NCBI GenBank assembly: GCA_014377445.1
Contig: JACMPP010000067.1
Location: forward strand, 22,753-86,752
From: Oligoflexus sp.
GTDB taxonomy: Bacteria; Bdellovibrionota_B; Oligoflexia; Oligoflexales; Oligoflexaceae
DNA: 64,000 bases
Reading direction: 5' to 3'
Shown: positions 1-9,756 of the stretch, in pieces
Layout of the letters: every line of letters begins with the position of its first letter
How positions within the stretch are numbered: position 1 is the stretch's first letter
Notes under the pieces: model-generated
The model's database searches: none
The model's input: only the letters and a program-made list of their open reading frames with translations
Told to the model about the DNA's origin: nothing
Program-made: the position numbers and the translations under genes

Positions 1-1348
1 CAATCTCATAGTTCTTCTTCGTCAAAAAGCTTGGCCATTCGACAATGAAATCCGCCTGACCCTTCTGCTCTTCAATCTTGGAGACAATCTCCAAAGCCTT
101 GCCATCATTGAAGGCGATCCAAAGACCTGACTCGGGCTGCGGTAAAAACTCGAGCCCCAACGTATCGATCAAACGCGACTCTCGTTTGCGTTCAAGATTT
201 AAATCGCGCTGCCAACGCCCTTTGCCGTTGAGACGGGTAACCTCTTCCGCGCCCTCCCCTGCCAGGAGACAAAGACCGGCTTCAATCTGCTGCCGGAGTT
301 CGACCCGCATGCCGGCGCGTTTGAAGGGCGTCAGCCTCACAATGGATTGATAGACAGCGGCTTGCAAAGGTCCTTCATTGGAGGGGTCGGTCGCAAATCG
401 AAAGACCGAACTGTCCATGCGGGCCAGCAATTCCAGGACCCGTTCCTTGTGAGCGAGAGGAAAGGGCTTGTCCATGCGCAGGAGATAGGCGAGGAAATGC
501 TCCTCTTTGGAGTCGAGTGGAATTTGAATCAAAGTCGCCGAATCCTCGTACCAACTGAGGATGCCGCGCCCATCGACCCGGAGATGTTTTTCGGGCAGCG
601 AAGGTCTGACTGTGAGCCCGTCCTCGCCTTCCTGTATGGCAAAGGACCAAGTCCCCTTCTCAAGCGCGATCGTGCGATGACCATCGGTCAAAGGTTGGGC
701 TTTTTGCTGCGCCTCGCTGAGCAGATCGAAAAGCTGCTGCTCGGGCGCGACGGATTTCTTACGCCCGGGTTCGAGCCCGAGCCATTCTTCAAAGGTATAG
801 GTCTGCATCCAATGCCAGTCCGCATCCGCTTCGTAACGGTCGCGTCCCTGCTTTTCAAAATGCATGGTCCAACGCATGGCATCGAAGACCCAGCGCCAAC
901 GAAATTCCTTCAGGTATTTGTCTTCGTCTTCCATCCGGTCTTCGCCAAGGATCGCTTGCAATCCCGCCAAAGGATCTTCGGGCGCTTGCTCAGAAAGCTT
1001 ATGAAGAGCTGCCCGAACACGATCTTGGAAGAAATACATATGCGCACAACGCTGGGTGTCCAGACTGAGAGAATCGCGTTGGCAACTGCAGACGACCAGG
1101 GTGTAGTCGTTATCCAGATCGAACAGCGGAAATGTCATGTCGACTCGAAAGCTCTTACCACCTTCCCGTACCTGGGCCGTCATGCGTTCACCTGACATTC
1201 GGCATTCAAGCAGGGAATCAGCACTCATCTTGGCGGCTTTATTGCGATGCTTTGGCTGATATTCGCGCGAAAGTTCGGTGTCGACGTAGGCGAGAAGATT
1301 GACCTTGGCGTCTTCATCCAATTCGGACAAGAGGCTTAAAATTTCCAT
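1..1348 (-). CDS. SWIM zinc-finger protein, probable SNF2-family helicase N-terminus (partial)
   Basis: An open frame of about 449 codons reads from ATG at 1348 to the left edge with no stop, so the C-terminal part lies outside the window. Residues 87-103 form a SWIM-type zinc motif with Cys87, Cys89, Cys101 and His103 (CSC then CAH). SWIM domains bind DNA or proteins and in bacteria often sit at the N-terminus of SNF2/HepA-type ATPases. The rest of the visible part is acidic and tryptophan-rich, which fits the linker region of such helicases, but no helicase motif is visible yet. Everything on the plus strand here is a shadow of this frame. The coding call is strong; the helicase assignment is inference from the SWIM motif and size. 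A stand-alone SWIM protein is the alternative. Confidence 0.7.
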   Translation of the reverse strand, partial: MEILSLLSELDEDAKVNLLAYVDTELSREYQPKHRNKAAKMSADSLLECRMSGERMTAQVREGGKSFRVDMTFPLFDLDNDYTLVVCSCQRDSLSLDTQRCAHMYFFQDRVRAALHKLSEQAPEDPLAGLQAILGEDRMEDEDKYLKEFRWRWVFDAMRWTMHFEKQGRDRYEADADWHWMQTYTFEEWLGLEPGRKKSVAPEQQLFDLLSEAQQKAQPLTDGHRTIALEKGTWSFAIQEGEDGLTVRPSLPEKHLRVDGRGILSWYEDSATLIQIPLDSKEEHFLAYLLRMDKPFPLAHKERVLELLARMDSSVFRFATDPSNEGPLQAAVYQSIVRLTPFKRAGMRVELRQQIEAGLCLLAGEGAEEVTRLNGKGRWQRDLNLERKRESRLIDTLGLEFLPQPESGLWIAFNDGKALEIVSKIEEQKGQADFIVEWPSFLTKKNYEI

Positions 1349-1862
1349 AGTCGACCCGACTTGAAACTTCCATTTTTTATGCCGATGAATTTTTGGATTT
1401 TGAGCGAATAGGACGAGAAAGTCAGTGTTTTAAAAACACTGTAGGCCGGGAAGCTCGCCCAAGCTTCACCGGCACTAGAGGGGATCAAAAAATAACTCGA
1501 AAGAGTCACGTCTATTTTTAACAATGTCTGACTCATTAAAAAAATTATTTATTCTTATCTGTAGAGATAACTCTCTCTGCTGACCTACCATCCAGAGGTT
1601 TTTTCGAAAAAAAGTCCTGCCGCGCACTATTTACTCAGCCCTATCGACTAAGCGTCAAAGCCTTCGGGCTCAAGCGGTCGCGGAACCCCACTCAGACCAA
1701 GGCGAGACTGCGCAGCCCTTTCACGCAAAGTCGCGGAAATCGTTCTCCGGACTTCTTCAGGAAGCCTATAGTACAAGGCAACTAGTCCTTGGCAAAGCCT
1801 TGTATTGGTCCTAGAAGATTGAAGTGCAATCGAGTTACAACCCATTTTTTGACGGAGCCTAA
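1349..1862. other. Intergenic region with one hairpin
   Basis: No convincing gene is seen in these 514 bases between divergent neighbours. A hairpin lies at 1445-1473: GCCGG-GAAGCT pairs with AGCTTC-CCGGC around a 6-base loop, with one bulged A. The sequence around 1490-1600 is AT-rich and could hold promoters for the divergent SWIM gene and the M13 peptidase. The two short minus-strand frames here have no ribosome binding site or family resemblance. The plus-strand gene at 1863 has a GGAG at 1854-1857. Confidence 0.5.
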
Positions 1863-3866
1863 ATGAATAACTCTCGTTTCGCTTTGCTCGGTACCTGGCT
1901 CATGTGTAGCCCTTTACTCGCGGCGACTCAAGCTGTTGCCCCAGCCCCAAGCAGCGATATTCCGGATCGTCGGGAATTCCCGGTCAATGAGAACGTCAAC
2001 GCCTGCGAAAACTTCTATGAGTACGCATGTTCGACAGCCGTCAGCCACTTCAAGCTTCGCGACGACCGTAGCTCGCATACCTTTGCTTTTGGAGATTCGC
2101 GCGAGCGCCTTCTTGAACGCAAAAAAGTCTTCCTGAAAGACCTGCAAAAGAGGCTGCTTGGCAAAGAAGCCCTGCCTGAGCGATCGAAGAATCTCGCGAC
2201 CGTCTACATCGCTTGTATGAATCCCGAAGCGCGCAAAAAAGAAGAGCAGAACGAAGTCGCCAAAACTGTAGCGGAACTCAAGGCGATCAAGACCCGTCCG
2301 GAATTCCTTGCTTACCTTCAGAAGAAACGCGATGCCGCGGAGCCCAGCTTCGTCGATGTCGGAAGTTCTGCCAATCAGGACAAGCCGGAGATCCTCGACT
2401 TCTATTTTGATTTCGACATGCAGACTCTTCCGGAACGCTCTTACTACCTGAAGCCGGAAGTCACAGCCGACTTCAGTGGCGTTCTCGAGAAGTTCTTTAC
2501 GACCATTGGCGATAGAAAAGCCAAGGATTCAGCCAAAGCCGTCCTGAATCTCGAGACAGAATTCGCGAAAGTCCATCCCCTACCCTCGGAGATGCGCGCG
2601 ATCTGGAGTCAACGTTCGAGCATCTCGAAAAAAGACATCCTCGCAAAATATCCGAGTTTTGAGCTGAAAACAGCTCTCGACAAAGTACCGGACACAGCCA
2701 ATATTCGTCACTTTATTCCAGAGACTTATGCTTTCGCTGAGAAAACCCTCAAGACCGCCAAGCTCGAAGACCTGAAAGCGGAATATCTCTATCGCGCGCT
2801 CTCGCCGCTGATGGATGACGCTTATCCGGAATTCTTCGCGAGTAAATTCGCATTTAACCAAAAACATTTGGGTGCGCCCCCCGTCCGTCCCGTTCGTGAA
2901 GAACGCTGTACACAGATGGTCATGGGCAGCTTCAATAAAGAACTCGACGCGGAACTCCTGCCGGTCATGTTCCCGGACTTCCCGCAGGAAAAATTCATCG
3001 CTCTAGCTGAAAAGGTCCGCGCCAGCATCATCGAAGGCGTCAAGACCAATAGCTGGTTGAGCGAAGATGGGCGCAAGGGCGCTGTCGAGAAAATGTCGAA
3101 AGCCAAACTCCAACTCGTCAAACCTTTGAACGACGAAGAGTGGTATTTCAATCCAACGGCCAACTATGCTCTGGATACACCTATCGCCAACGCTCAAGCG
3201 CTTGACGTCGCCCTTACAGCGCGGATGTACTCCGAGCTACCAAAACCAAGAAACCGCGATCGCTGGGGCATGGGCCCTCTCACGGTCAACGCCTATTACA
3301 GTCCTACTGACAACAAATTCGTGATGCCAATCGGTATCCTTCAGTATCCGTTCTACGATCCAAACCTGCCGGTCGAAGTGAATCTGGGGGCAGTTGGCGC
3401 CGTGATCGGTCATGAACTCGGCCACGGTATCGACGACCAGGGCGCTAAATTCGACGCTGAAGGCAAACTTCGTCAATGGATGAGCGATAAAGACATCGAC
3501 GGTTTCAAAGGCCGCGGCAAGAAGTTTGTCGATCAATTTGCCAAAATTGGACACAACGGCGAGCTGACTCTTGGCGAAAACATCGGCGACCTCACCGGGG
3601 TAACCTTCGCTTACCGCGCCGCTTTCCCGGAAGGCAAGGGTACGACTGATCAAAAGAAAGCCTTTTTCCTACAGTACGCCCGTCTCTGGTGCGGCGTTGA
3701 ACTGCCTAAGTATTCTGAGCAAATGTTGAAAACGGATCCGCATTCCCGTGGTTTCGCCCGCGTGAATCAGCAGCTCAAAAACCAACCGGCCTTCGCTGAA
3801 GCCTTTTCCTGCAAAGGCAATGATCCGATGGTTCTAAAAGCGGAAGATCTGGTCAAAATCTGGTAA
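1863..3866 (+). CDS. M13 family (neprilysin/PepO-like) zinc metallopeptidase
   Basis: A secreted endopeptidase of 667 residues, the usual M13 length. An N-terminal Sec signal with its hydrophobic core at residues 6-21 precedes the M13 opening motif NACENFYEYAC. The zinc site is complete: HELGH at 517-521 gives two His ligands and the catalytic Glu518, and GENIGD at 571-576 gives the third ligand Glu572 and Asp576. The substrate-binding NAYYSPTDN stretch lies upstream of HExxH, as in neprilysin. There is no lipobox, so the product is probably periplasmic or exported, cutting peptides on the N-terminal side of hydrophobic residues, as known for the family. It stands alone, with 123 bases before the next gene. 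The start has a GGAG six bases upstream. Family call is secure; physiological substrate unknown. Confidence 0.93.
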   Translation: MNNSRFALLGTWLMCSPLLAATQAVAPAPSSDIPDRREFPVNENVNACENFYEYACSTAVSHFKLRDDRSSHTFAFGDSRERLLERKKVFLKDLQKRLLGKEALPERSKNLATVYIACMNPEARKKEEQNEVAKTVAELKAIKTRPEFLAYLQKKRDAAEPSFVDVGSSANQDKPEILDFYFDFDMQTLPERSYYLKPEVTADFSGVLEKFFTTIGDRKAKDSAKAVLNLETEFAKVHPLPSEMRAIWSQRSSISKKDILAKYPSFELKTALDKVPDTANIRHFIPETYAFAEKTLKTAKLEDLKAEYLYRALSPLMDDAYPEFFASKFAFNQKHLGAPPVRPVREERCTQMVMGSFNKELDAELLPVMFPDFPQEKFIALAEKVRASIIEGVKTNSWLSEDGRKGAVEKMSKAKLQLVKPLNDEEWYFNPTANYALDTPIANAQALDVALTARMYSELPKPRNRDRWGMGPLTVNAYYSPTDNKFVMPIGILQYPFYDPNLPVEVNLGAVGAVIGHELGHGIDDQGAKFDAEGKLRQWMSDKDIDGFKGRGKKFVDQFAKIGHNGELTLGENIGDLTGVTFAYRAAFPEGKGTTDQKKAFFLQYARLWCGVELPKYSEQMLKTDPHSRGFARVNQQLKNQPAFAEAFSCKGNDPMVLKAEDLVKIW

Positions 3867-3989
3867 TTCTTCCCTGCGGGGCATGTGGCATAGCATTCCT
3901 CGCAGTTTCTTTTCACATTCCCGCCCCAGGTTCGTTGTTTTCTCATCATTATTCTGCTTCAATAGTCTGACTGCCAAGAGGAGTCCGGC

Positions 3990-5372
3990 GTGACCACAGA
4001 AAAAACCCTGAAAAAAATACGCTCTGGTTTATTTGACCGTAGCCTCAGCCTAACTAAATTAGCCGTACAATCCGGCGCCCATTTAGCGATGACGGGGATC
4101 AAGGGCGCTTTTTCTGACAGCGACGGGCGCGATGCGCATTTCAAGGCTTTGATCAATGTTCAGGCCCGGCTGCTGACCAGCGAACTCGGTCGACTGAAGG
4201 GCAGCCTCATGAAGGTCGGACAGATGCTCGCCCTCTACGGCGAACATTTTTTGCCCGAAGAAGTTGTGAGTCAACTCAAATCCCTCAACGAACAAAGTAT
4301 TTCCGTCGAATGGAAAGAGATCGATCGCCTGCTCAGGCAACGACTCTCCCCCGAAGCACTTGCCGATCTCGAGATCGACCAGAAGCCTCTTGCAGCCGCA
4401 TCCATGGGCCAGGTCCATCGCGCCGTTTGTAAGAAAACCGGCGAAGAACTTTGCATCAAGATCCAATACCCAGGTGTGGATGAAGCCATCGACAGCGATG
4501 TCAAGGCCCTCCGCTCGATCCTGAGCCTTCTTAAACTGATGCCGAGCAACAACAAAGCCTTCGACGAACTCTTCGAGGAGATCCGCAGCATGCTCCATCA
4601 GGAGCTTGATTATAAGAAGGAACTGGCCTTTACCAATGAAGCCTGCGGGCTTGTCGCCTCGGATCCACGCTTTATCGTGCCACGCACCTTTCCCCAATAT
4701 TCTGCCGAACGCCTGCTCACAACTTCTTTCGAGCACGGCGTGAATATCGACAGCCCCGAAGTCTTAGTTCTGAGTGAAGAACGTCGATCCAGGATTGCGG
4801 TCGCTTTTTGTGAAATGTTCATGCGCGAACTTTTTGAATTCCGCATGATGCAAACCGATCCTCACTTCGGCAACTTCAAGATCCGCCTCGGTGCGGACGC
4901 GCAAAGCGACCAGATCATCCTGCTCGACTGGGGCGCCGTAAGACGCTTCGATGAAGTCTTCCTCAAGAACTACCGGCAGATGATCGATGGCGCCTTTGAA
5001 ATGGACCAAAAAAAGATTATCGAGGCCGCATTCACCATCGGCTTTTTGAATCCCGATGCATCCGATAAACTTCTCAAATCCTTTGCCGAAATTTGTTTTT
5101 TGGCCGTAGAGCCCTGGCTTCCGCCCCAGGATCCACGTGTTCCTTCGCATCTGGTGGATCGCAACGGCTGCTATATCTGGTCGAAAAGCGACCTTCCGAC
5201 CCGCATTGCCGGTCTCGCGACCAAGTACGCCATCTCGTTTAGGGTGCGCGCCCCCCCGCGTGAAGTCCTCTTTCTCGACCGAAAGATCGGTGGAATATTT
5301 ATTATGATGAAAGTCCTGGACGCCCGCTTTCAAGGGCACAAGCTGGTCGACAAGTTCTTCCGGACGATGTGA
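3990..5372 (+). CDS. ABC1/UbiB (AarF) family atypical kinase-like protein
   Basis: A 460-residue member of the ABC1/ADCK/UbiB family, whose members support ubiquinone and lipid metabolism through ATPase or small-molecule kinase-like activity. It shows the KxGQ signature (KVGQ, 75-78), an Ala-rich loop AAASMGQVHRA in place of the kinase glycine loop, the catalytic-loop equivalent QTDPHFGN (288-295, Asp290 and Asn295) and the metal-binding DWG (Asp313). No clear C-terminal membrane anchor is visible, unlike E. coli UbiB. The start is GTG at 3990, with GAGGAG about 6-11 bases upstream. No ubiquinone gene is adjacent, so a specific role in quinone synthesis is not supported. The convergent alkB-like gene ends 7 bases downstream. 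Confidence 0.9.
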   Translation: MTTEKTLKKIRSGLFDRSLSLTKLAVQSGAHLAMTGIKGAFSDSDGRDAHFKALINVQARLLTSELGRLKGSLMKVGQMLALYGEHFLPEEVVSQLKSLNEQSISVEWKEIDRLLRQRLSPEALADLEIDQKPLAAASMGQVHRAVCKKTGEELCIKIQYPGVDEAIDSDVKALRSILSLLKLMPSNNKAFDELFEEIRSMLHQELDYKKELAFTNEACGLVASDPRFIVPRTFPQYSAERLLTTSFEHGVNIDSPEVLVLSEERRSRIAVAFCEMFMRELFEFRMMQTDPHFGNFKIRLGADAQSDQIILLDWGAVRRFDEVFLKNYRQMIDGAFEMDQKKIIEAAFTIGFLNPDASDKLLKSFAEICFLAVEPWLPPQDPRVPSHLVDRNGCYIWSKSDLPTRIAGLATKYAISFRVRAPPREVLFLDRKIGGIFIMMKVLDARFQGHKLVDKFFRTM

Positions 5373-5379
5373 ACGGATT

Positions 5380-6009
5380 TCAAGGCAGGAGGATGCTGCG
5401 AAAGGTGAGATTGATACGAGGTCCAAGCGGCTTCTTTGTCTTGCCGATCGCATGCAGGTACTCTCTTTGCAAAGCGCCGCCCATGAGCAGAAGACTGCCT
5501 GACTCCAGGTCGAACTTCGTCGTTTCCCCAGCATGATCGCCTTTCATGCGGGATTTGACCAGAAAACGCCTCATCGCCCCAAAGGATAGAGACGCGATCA
5601 GCGGATCGGTCCCAAGCTCCTTTTCATCATCCGCATGATAACCCTGATGATGCGTGCCATCCGCATAACGATTGGCGAGGACCGAGTTGAATTTCACACC
5701 CAGGTCATTATTCAAACGTAGCCTTAGCTCTGAAAGACTATCGATCCAGGGCTTCGCTTCATTCCAAATCCCCGAATATGCATAGCTCGCCCCCGGATCA
5801 CCATACCAGGCCGTGAGTCTGGGCAACGGTATGCTACGGCCAAAAATCTTGATCGCATCCTGCTGCCAGGCAATACGGAGATCCAATTCGGCAAAGACTT
5901 CGCCTGGAAGGTAATCCGCGCAGTAGATCAACCATGACTCCCCTCTTCTCCAAAGTATCGGGGACTTAGCACTTAGATCCAGCTTTTGCATCCAGTCATC
6001 AGGCGACAT
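5380..6009 (-). CDS. alkB: AlkB-type 2-oxoglutarate/Fe(II) dioxygenase
   Basis: A 209-residue oxygenase of the AlkB/ALKBH2-3 type, which oxidatively removes alkyl groups from damaged nucleic-acid bases. The iron triad is visible as His125-x-Asp127 in GYHADDE and His186 in YLHAIGK; RINLTFR near the C-terminus supplies the Arg residues that bind 2-oxoglutarate. The PRLTAWYGD and YSG motifs ahead of the triad match the nucleotide-lid region of ALKBH2-like enzymes rather than classic E. coli AlkB. It is a single gene, convergent with the UbiB-like gene and divergent from rlmM. No Ada-type regulator is adjacent. RNA demethylation is an alternative activity. Confidence 0.9.
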   Translation of the reverse strand: MSPDDWMQKLDLSAKSPILWRRGESWLIYCADYLPGEVFAELDLRIAWQQDAIKIFGRSIPLPRLTAWYGDPGASYAYSGIWNEAKPWIDSLSELRLRLNNDLGVKFNSVLANRYADGTHHQGYHADDEKELGTDPLIASLSFGAMRRFLVKSRMKGDHAGETTKFDLESGSLLLMGGALQREYLHAIGKTKKPLGPRINLTFRSILLP

Positions 6010-6029
6010 AGCTTTCCCTCAACGCTAAA

Positions 6030-6056
6030 CCTCGGGCGCTCGTGCGCAAGCCGAGG
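6030..6056. other. Two-tier inverted repeat between alkB and rlmM
   Basis: CCTCGG (6030-6035) pairs with CCGAGG (6051-6056), and GCGC inside pairs with GCGC around a TCGT loop. It lies between two divergent genes, so it is not an obvious terminator for either. It could be part of a 5' leader or an operator. Function unknown. Confidence 0.4.
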
Positions 6057-6170
6057 CATCTTTTGACTAAAATAAGGTACATCTCTCGCCATTTTTTTGC
6101 ATTCGGCCTTTCATTCAAGGCGCGAATCCATTAAGAACCCAGTCGGTTCATGCGAAGAAAGGGCCCTCCT

Positions 6171-7259
6171 ATGCGCTTTGTGCTCTATTGTCGTCCAGGT
6201 TTTGAAAAAGATTGCGTAGCTGAGGCACACGATCAATTTGCGTCACTCGGTTGGGATGGATATCCTGAAATTCACGGGGAGCATGGAATCGTCAGTTACA
6301 ACGGGACGCCTTTCGATCCAGAGAACCCTCGTTCCTCCGAAATTCCCTATGCTGCCAATTTCATATTTACGCGTCACATTCTTGAGCAGGCCACTGTCGT
6401 CAAAGAATTGCCCGCTGCCGATCGTGCGACCAAACTTGCGGAAGCGCTGCTGAAGAGCACGAAATTCCGGAATTTCCGCGAACTCGTCCTCGAATTTCCG
6501 GATACCAACGAAGGGCGCGCGCTCGCCAACTTCTGCAAAAAATTCCATCCGGCGATGGGCAACGCCCTCAAACGCAGCGGCTTTACGCTCGATCGCGGCA
6601 ATCATAATGCACCCGCTGTTCATGTTTGTTTCCTGGACTACGAAAACGCCGTCATGGGTCTGAGCTGGAAGAAACGCAGTTCGCCATGGCGCAGCGGAAT
6701 TCCCCGTTTGAAATTCCCTGAAGAGGCTCCCAGTCGTTCAACCCTCAAATTGGATGAGGCATTTTTAACCCTCCTCACTGAGGAAGAACGCAACGAACGT
6801 CTCCAGGGCGGCGGCACCGCGGTAGACTTGGGCGCGTCGCCGGGCGGCTGGACTTATCAGCTCCTTGAACGCAGCTTCTTTGTGACTGCGGTAGATAATG
6901 GCAAAATGGCTGAATCACTGATGGCGACTGGCATGCTCGATCACAAGAGTGAAGATGCCTTTAAATTTAAACCCAAAACACCTGTCGACCTTTTGGTTTG
7001 CGACATGGTTGAGAAGCCTCAGCGAGTCATCGAGCTCGTTGCTCGCTGGTTTAAAGAGCAACAGTGTACCTGGGCCGTGATCAACCTCAAATTGCCCATG
7101 AAAAAACGGTTTGCCGAAGTCGAAGCCTGCCAGCTTGCCTTTTGGGAGCTCAGCGGCCTGACGGAAGACAAGTTTGAAATTCGTTGCAAACAGCTTTACC
7201 ATGACCGGGATGAAGTCACTCTCGTGCTTATTCCGAAGCCAAAAAAGGCGAAACGATAA
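6171..7259 (+). CDS. rlmM: 23S rRNA (cytidine-2498-2'-O)-methyltransferase RlmM
   Basis: A 362-residue SAM-dependent ribose methyltransferase that modifies C2498 of 23S rRNA in the peptidyl-transferase region. The N-terminus MRFVLYCRPGFEKDC matches the RlmM opening. The second ATG, at 6171, is preferred over 6150 because homologs start there and the extra residues are basic and unconserved. The RFM catalytic fold is seen in the SAM loop VDLGASPGGW (Asp219 in this numbering), the DLLVCDM strand and the INLKLPMKKR segment with its catalytic Lys. The N-terminal part corresponds to the THUMP-like domain. It stands alone downstream of a divergent alkB and upstream of kbl. Confidence 0.93.
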   Translation: MRFVLYCRPGFEKDCVAEAHDQFASLGWDGYPEIHGEHGIVSYNGTPFDPENPRSSEIPYAANFIFTRHILEQATVVKELPAADRATKLAEALLKSTKFRNFRELVLEFPDTNEGRALANFCKKFHPAMGNALKRSGFTLDRGNHNAPAVHVCFLDYENAVMGLSWKKRSSPWRSGIPRLKFPEEAPSRSTLKLDEAFLTLLTEEERNERLQGGGTAVDLGASPGGWTYQLLERSFFVTAVDNGKMAESLMATGMLDHKSEDAFKFKPKTPVDLLVCDMVEKPQRVIELVARWFKEQQCTWAVINLKLPMKKRFAEVEACQLAFWELSGLTEDKFEIRCKQLYHDRDEVTLVLIPKPKKAKR

Positions 7260-7376
7260 GGCTTTTCCAGCGGCGAAGAGGACCAATTAAGTCCCGGCGC
7301 CTCCGATATTTTGATGGCCTTGAGGCACATGTACGATTTATAGTTTCGAGTTCCGGTTCGCATTTATGGGGATCTT

Positions 7377-8561
7377 ATGAAAAACGATTATTTCAAGCAT
7401 CTTGCCCAAGAGCTCAAAGCGGTTAAAGATGCCGGACTTTTTAAAAAAGAACATGTGATCTCTTCGCCCCAGCAGGCGCGCATCGCCGCTGAAGGGCGCT
7501 CGCTGATCAATCTTTGCGCGAACAATTACCTGAGTCTCGCCAATCATCCCGCACTCGTTTCAGCCGCTCAGGAAGCCCTTGCAAAATACGGTTTCGGCAT
7601 GGCATCGGTTCGCTTTATCTGCGGGACACAAGACGTTCATAAAGAGTTGGAAGCCAAACTTTCATCGTTTCTCGGCATGGAAGACAGCATTCTCTATTCG
7701 AGCTGCTTTGATGCCAACGGCGGACTCTTTGAGACCTTGCTGGGCGCTGAAGATGCCATCCTCAGCGATTCCCTGAATCACGCGAGCATCATCGATGGTG
7801 TTCGCCTGAGCAAAGCGCAGCGCTTTCGTTACAACAACAACGATATGAACGAACTTGAAGAGAAGCTCAAAGAAGCGTCCAAGTGCCGTTTCCGCCTGAT
7901 TGCAACGGACGGCATCTTCTCGATGGACGGCTACATCGCCAAGCTCAAAGAGATCTGCGATCTCGCTGATAAATATGATGCCCTCGTCATGGTCGATGAT
8001 TCGCACGCGGTGGGTTTCATGGGCGCCAAAGGTCGGGGCACCCACGAGCATTGCCAGGTCATGGGCCGCGTGGATATCATCACCGGCACACTCGGCAAGG
8101 CTCTCGGTGGCGCTTCGGGTGGTTATACATCGGGCAAAAAAGAAATCATCGACTGGCTTCGTCAGAGATCGCGCCCCTACCTCTTCTCCAACACGCTGCC
8201 GCCGGTCATCGCTGCGACCAGCGTCAAAGTGCTCGAAATTCTCGAAAAATCGGACGAACTCCGCACACGCCTCCACAGCAACGCGCGCCTGTTCCGCGAG
8301 AAGATGACCGCTTCCGGTTTCAATCTTCTGCCAGGCGAACATCCCATTATTCCCGTCATGCTCGGTGATGCAGCGCTCGCGACCCGCATGGCGGACGCTC
8401 TGCTCGACGAAGGCGTTTACGTGATCGGCTTCAGCTTTCCCGTGGTTCCCCAGGGGAAGGCCCGTATCCGTACACAAATGTCGGCAGAACTCAGTCCCCA
8501 ACATATCACTCAAGCGGCTGAGGCTTTTGCCAAAGTCGGCCGAAACCTAGGCATTATTTGA
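7377..8561 (+). CDS. kbl: 2-amino-3-ketobutyrate CoA ligase (glycine C-acetyltransferase)
   Basis: A PLP enzyme of the alpha-oxoamine synthase family, 394 residues as expected. It cleaves 2-amino-3-ketobutyrate with CoA into glycine and acetyl-CoA, the second step of threonine catabolism. The PLP Schiff-base lysine is Lys241 in [10 protein letters not shown]; the [12 protein letters not shown] strand carries the cofactor-binding Asp and His. The next gene, tdh, starts 12 bases downstream with its own AAGGAG, so the pair forms an operon in the same order as in E. coli. Since 2-amino-3-ketobutyrate is unstable, the two products probably act together. Cytosolic. Confidence 0.96.
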   Translation: MKNDYFKHLAQELKAVKDAGLFKKEHVISSPQQARIAAEGRSLINLCANNYLSLANHPALVSAAQEALAKYGFGMASVRFICGTQDVHKELEAKLSSFLGMEDSILYSSCFDANGGLFETLLGAEDAILSDSLNHASIIDGVRLSKAQRFRYNNNDMNELEEKLKEASKCRFRLIATDGIFSMDGYIAKLKEICDLADKYDALVMVDDSHAVGFMGAKGRGTHEHCQVMGRVDIITGTLGKALGGASGGYTSGKKEIIDWLRQRSRPYLFSNTLPPVIAATSVKVLEILEKSDELRTRLHSNARLFREKMTASGFNLLPGEHPIIPVMLGDAALATRMADALLDEGVYVIGFSFPVVPQGKARIRTQMSAELSPQHITQAAEAFAKVGRNLGII

Positions 8562-8573
8562 AGGAGAACTATC

Positions 8574-9611
8574 ATGGCCAAACTTATGCGCGCGCTCGTC
8601 AAACGTCATAGAAAGCCGGGTCTCTGGATGGAAGAAGTGCCTATCCCGGAAATCGGCGAGAACGATGTTCTCATCCGCGTAAAAAAAACAGCGATCTGCG
8701 GCACTGATCTCCACATTTACAATTGGGATCAGTGGGCGCAAAAAACAATTCCGGTGCCGATGGTCACCGGCCATGAATTCGTTGGAACAATCGAACAGCT
8801 CGGCGCGTCGGTGACCGGATATAAAATCGGCGATCGTGTTTCGGGCGAAGGCCACCTCACCTGCGGCCATTGCCGCAACTGCCGCGCGGGCCAAAGACAC
8901 CTTTGTCGCAATACCATCGGCGTCGGCGTGAACCGCCAGGGTTGTTTTGCTGAATACCTGTCGATCCCAGCCGGAAATGCCTTCAAAATCGCCGACAGCA
9001 TCCCCGATGATGTCGCTTCGATGTTTGACCCTTACGGCAACGCAACGCATACCACCCTCTCCTTCGATCTGGTCGGCGAAGATGTTCTGATCACGGGTGC
9101 AGGCCCGATCGGCATCATGGCGGCGGCTATCGCGAAACACGTCGGAGCTCGCAATGTCGTTGTAACTGACGTCAATGAGTATCGCCTGAACCTCGCACGT
9201 GAACTCGGTGCGACGCGGGCGGTAAACGTTGCCAGCGAAAATTTGAACGACGTCATGCGCGAACTGGGAATGGTGGAAGGCTTCGATGTTGGTCTTGAGA
9301 TGTCGGGCAATGCCCGCGCTTTCCGATCGATGCTTGACGCCATGAATCACGGGGGCCGTATCGCTCTGCTTGGTATCTTTGCTGAGGAAGTGGCGATCGA
9401 CTGGAGCGCTGTCGTCTTCAAGGGACTCTTCATCAAGGGCATCTATGGTCGCGAGATGTTTGAGACCTGGTACAAGATGAGTGCGATGTTACAAAGTGGT
9501 CTCGATATAAGCAAAGTCATCACTCATCGCATGCCAGCCGAGCAGTTCGACGATGGCTTTAAAATCATGAATGAAGGCAAGTCCGGCAAAGTCATTCTCG
9601 ATTGGACCTGA
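8574..9611 (+). CDS. tdh: L-threonine 3-dehydrogenase
   Basis: A zinc-dependent medium-chain dehydrogenase of 345 residues that oxidises L-threonine to 2-amino-3-ketobutyrate with NAD+. Catalytic zinc ligand Cys42 lies in [13 protein letters not shown], a Tdh-specific signature, followed by the GHEFVG motif. The structural zinc site is Cys97, Cys100, Cys103 and Cys111. The Rossmann loop [11 protein letters not shown] binds NAD+. It is the second gene of the kbl-tdh operon, and a strong intrinsic terminator follows 24 bases after the stop. Confidence 0.97.
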   Translation: MAKLMRALVKRHRKPGLWMEEVPIPEIGENDVLIRVKKTAICGTDLHIYNWDQWAQKTIPVPMVTGHEFVGTIEQLGASVTGYKIGDRVSGEGHLTCGHCRNCRAGQRHLCRNTIGVGVNRQGCFAEYLSIPAGNAFKIADSIPDDVASMFDPYGNATHTTLSFDLVGEDVLITGAGPIGIMAAAIAKHVGARNVVVTDVNEYRLNLARELGATRAVNVASENLNDVMRELGMVEGFDVGLEMSGNARAFRSMLDAMNHGGRIALLGIFAEEVAIDWSAVVFKGLFIKGIYGREMFETWYKMSAMLQSGLDISKVITHRMPAEQFDDGFKIMNEGKSGKVILDWT

Positions 9612-9635
9612 TCTTTCCGCTTAATTATCTCTCAT

Positions 9636-9662
9636 AAAGGCCTCATAAGAGGCCTTTTTTCT
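9636..9662 (+). terminator. Intrinsic terminator of kbl-tdh
   Basis: AAAGGCCTC (9636-9644) pairs perfectly with GAGGCCTTT (9649-9657) around an ATAA loop, followed by a T run to 9662. It is a classic Rho-independent terminator just after tdh. Confidence 0.93.
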
Positions 9663-9756
9663 GCCTAAAATCTATGATGCAGGCGAAATCAATGCAACAG
9701 TGACCGCCACCGGTCAGCGGACCCAGCAGGACTAATGAGCGAGCCAAGTGCCTCAC

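Noticed and set aside
347..1195. A 282-codon plus-strand frame at the left edge
   Set aside because: It lies antisense to the SWIM-finger frame, which has a recognisable zinc motif and sensible composition; the plus frame has no family resemblance and no binding site.
1648..1845. A 65-codon minus-strand frame upstream of the M13 peptidase
   Set aside because: No binding site, no signal or domain, and it would occupy the promoter region of the peptidase gene.
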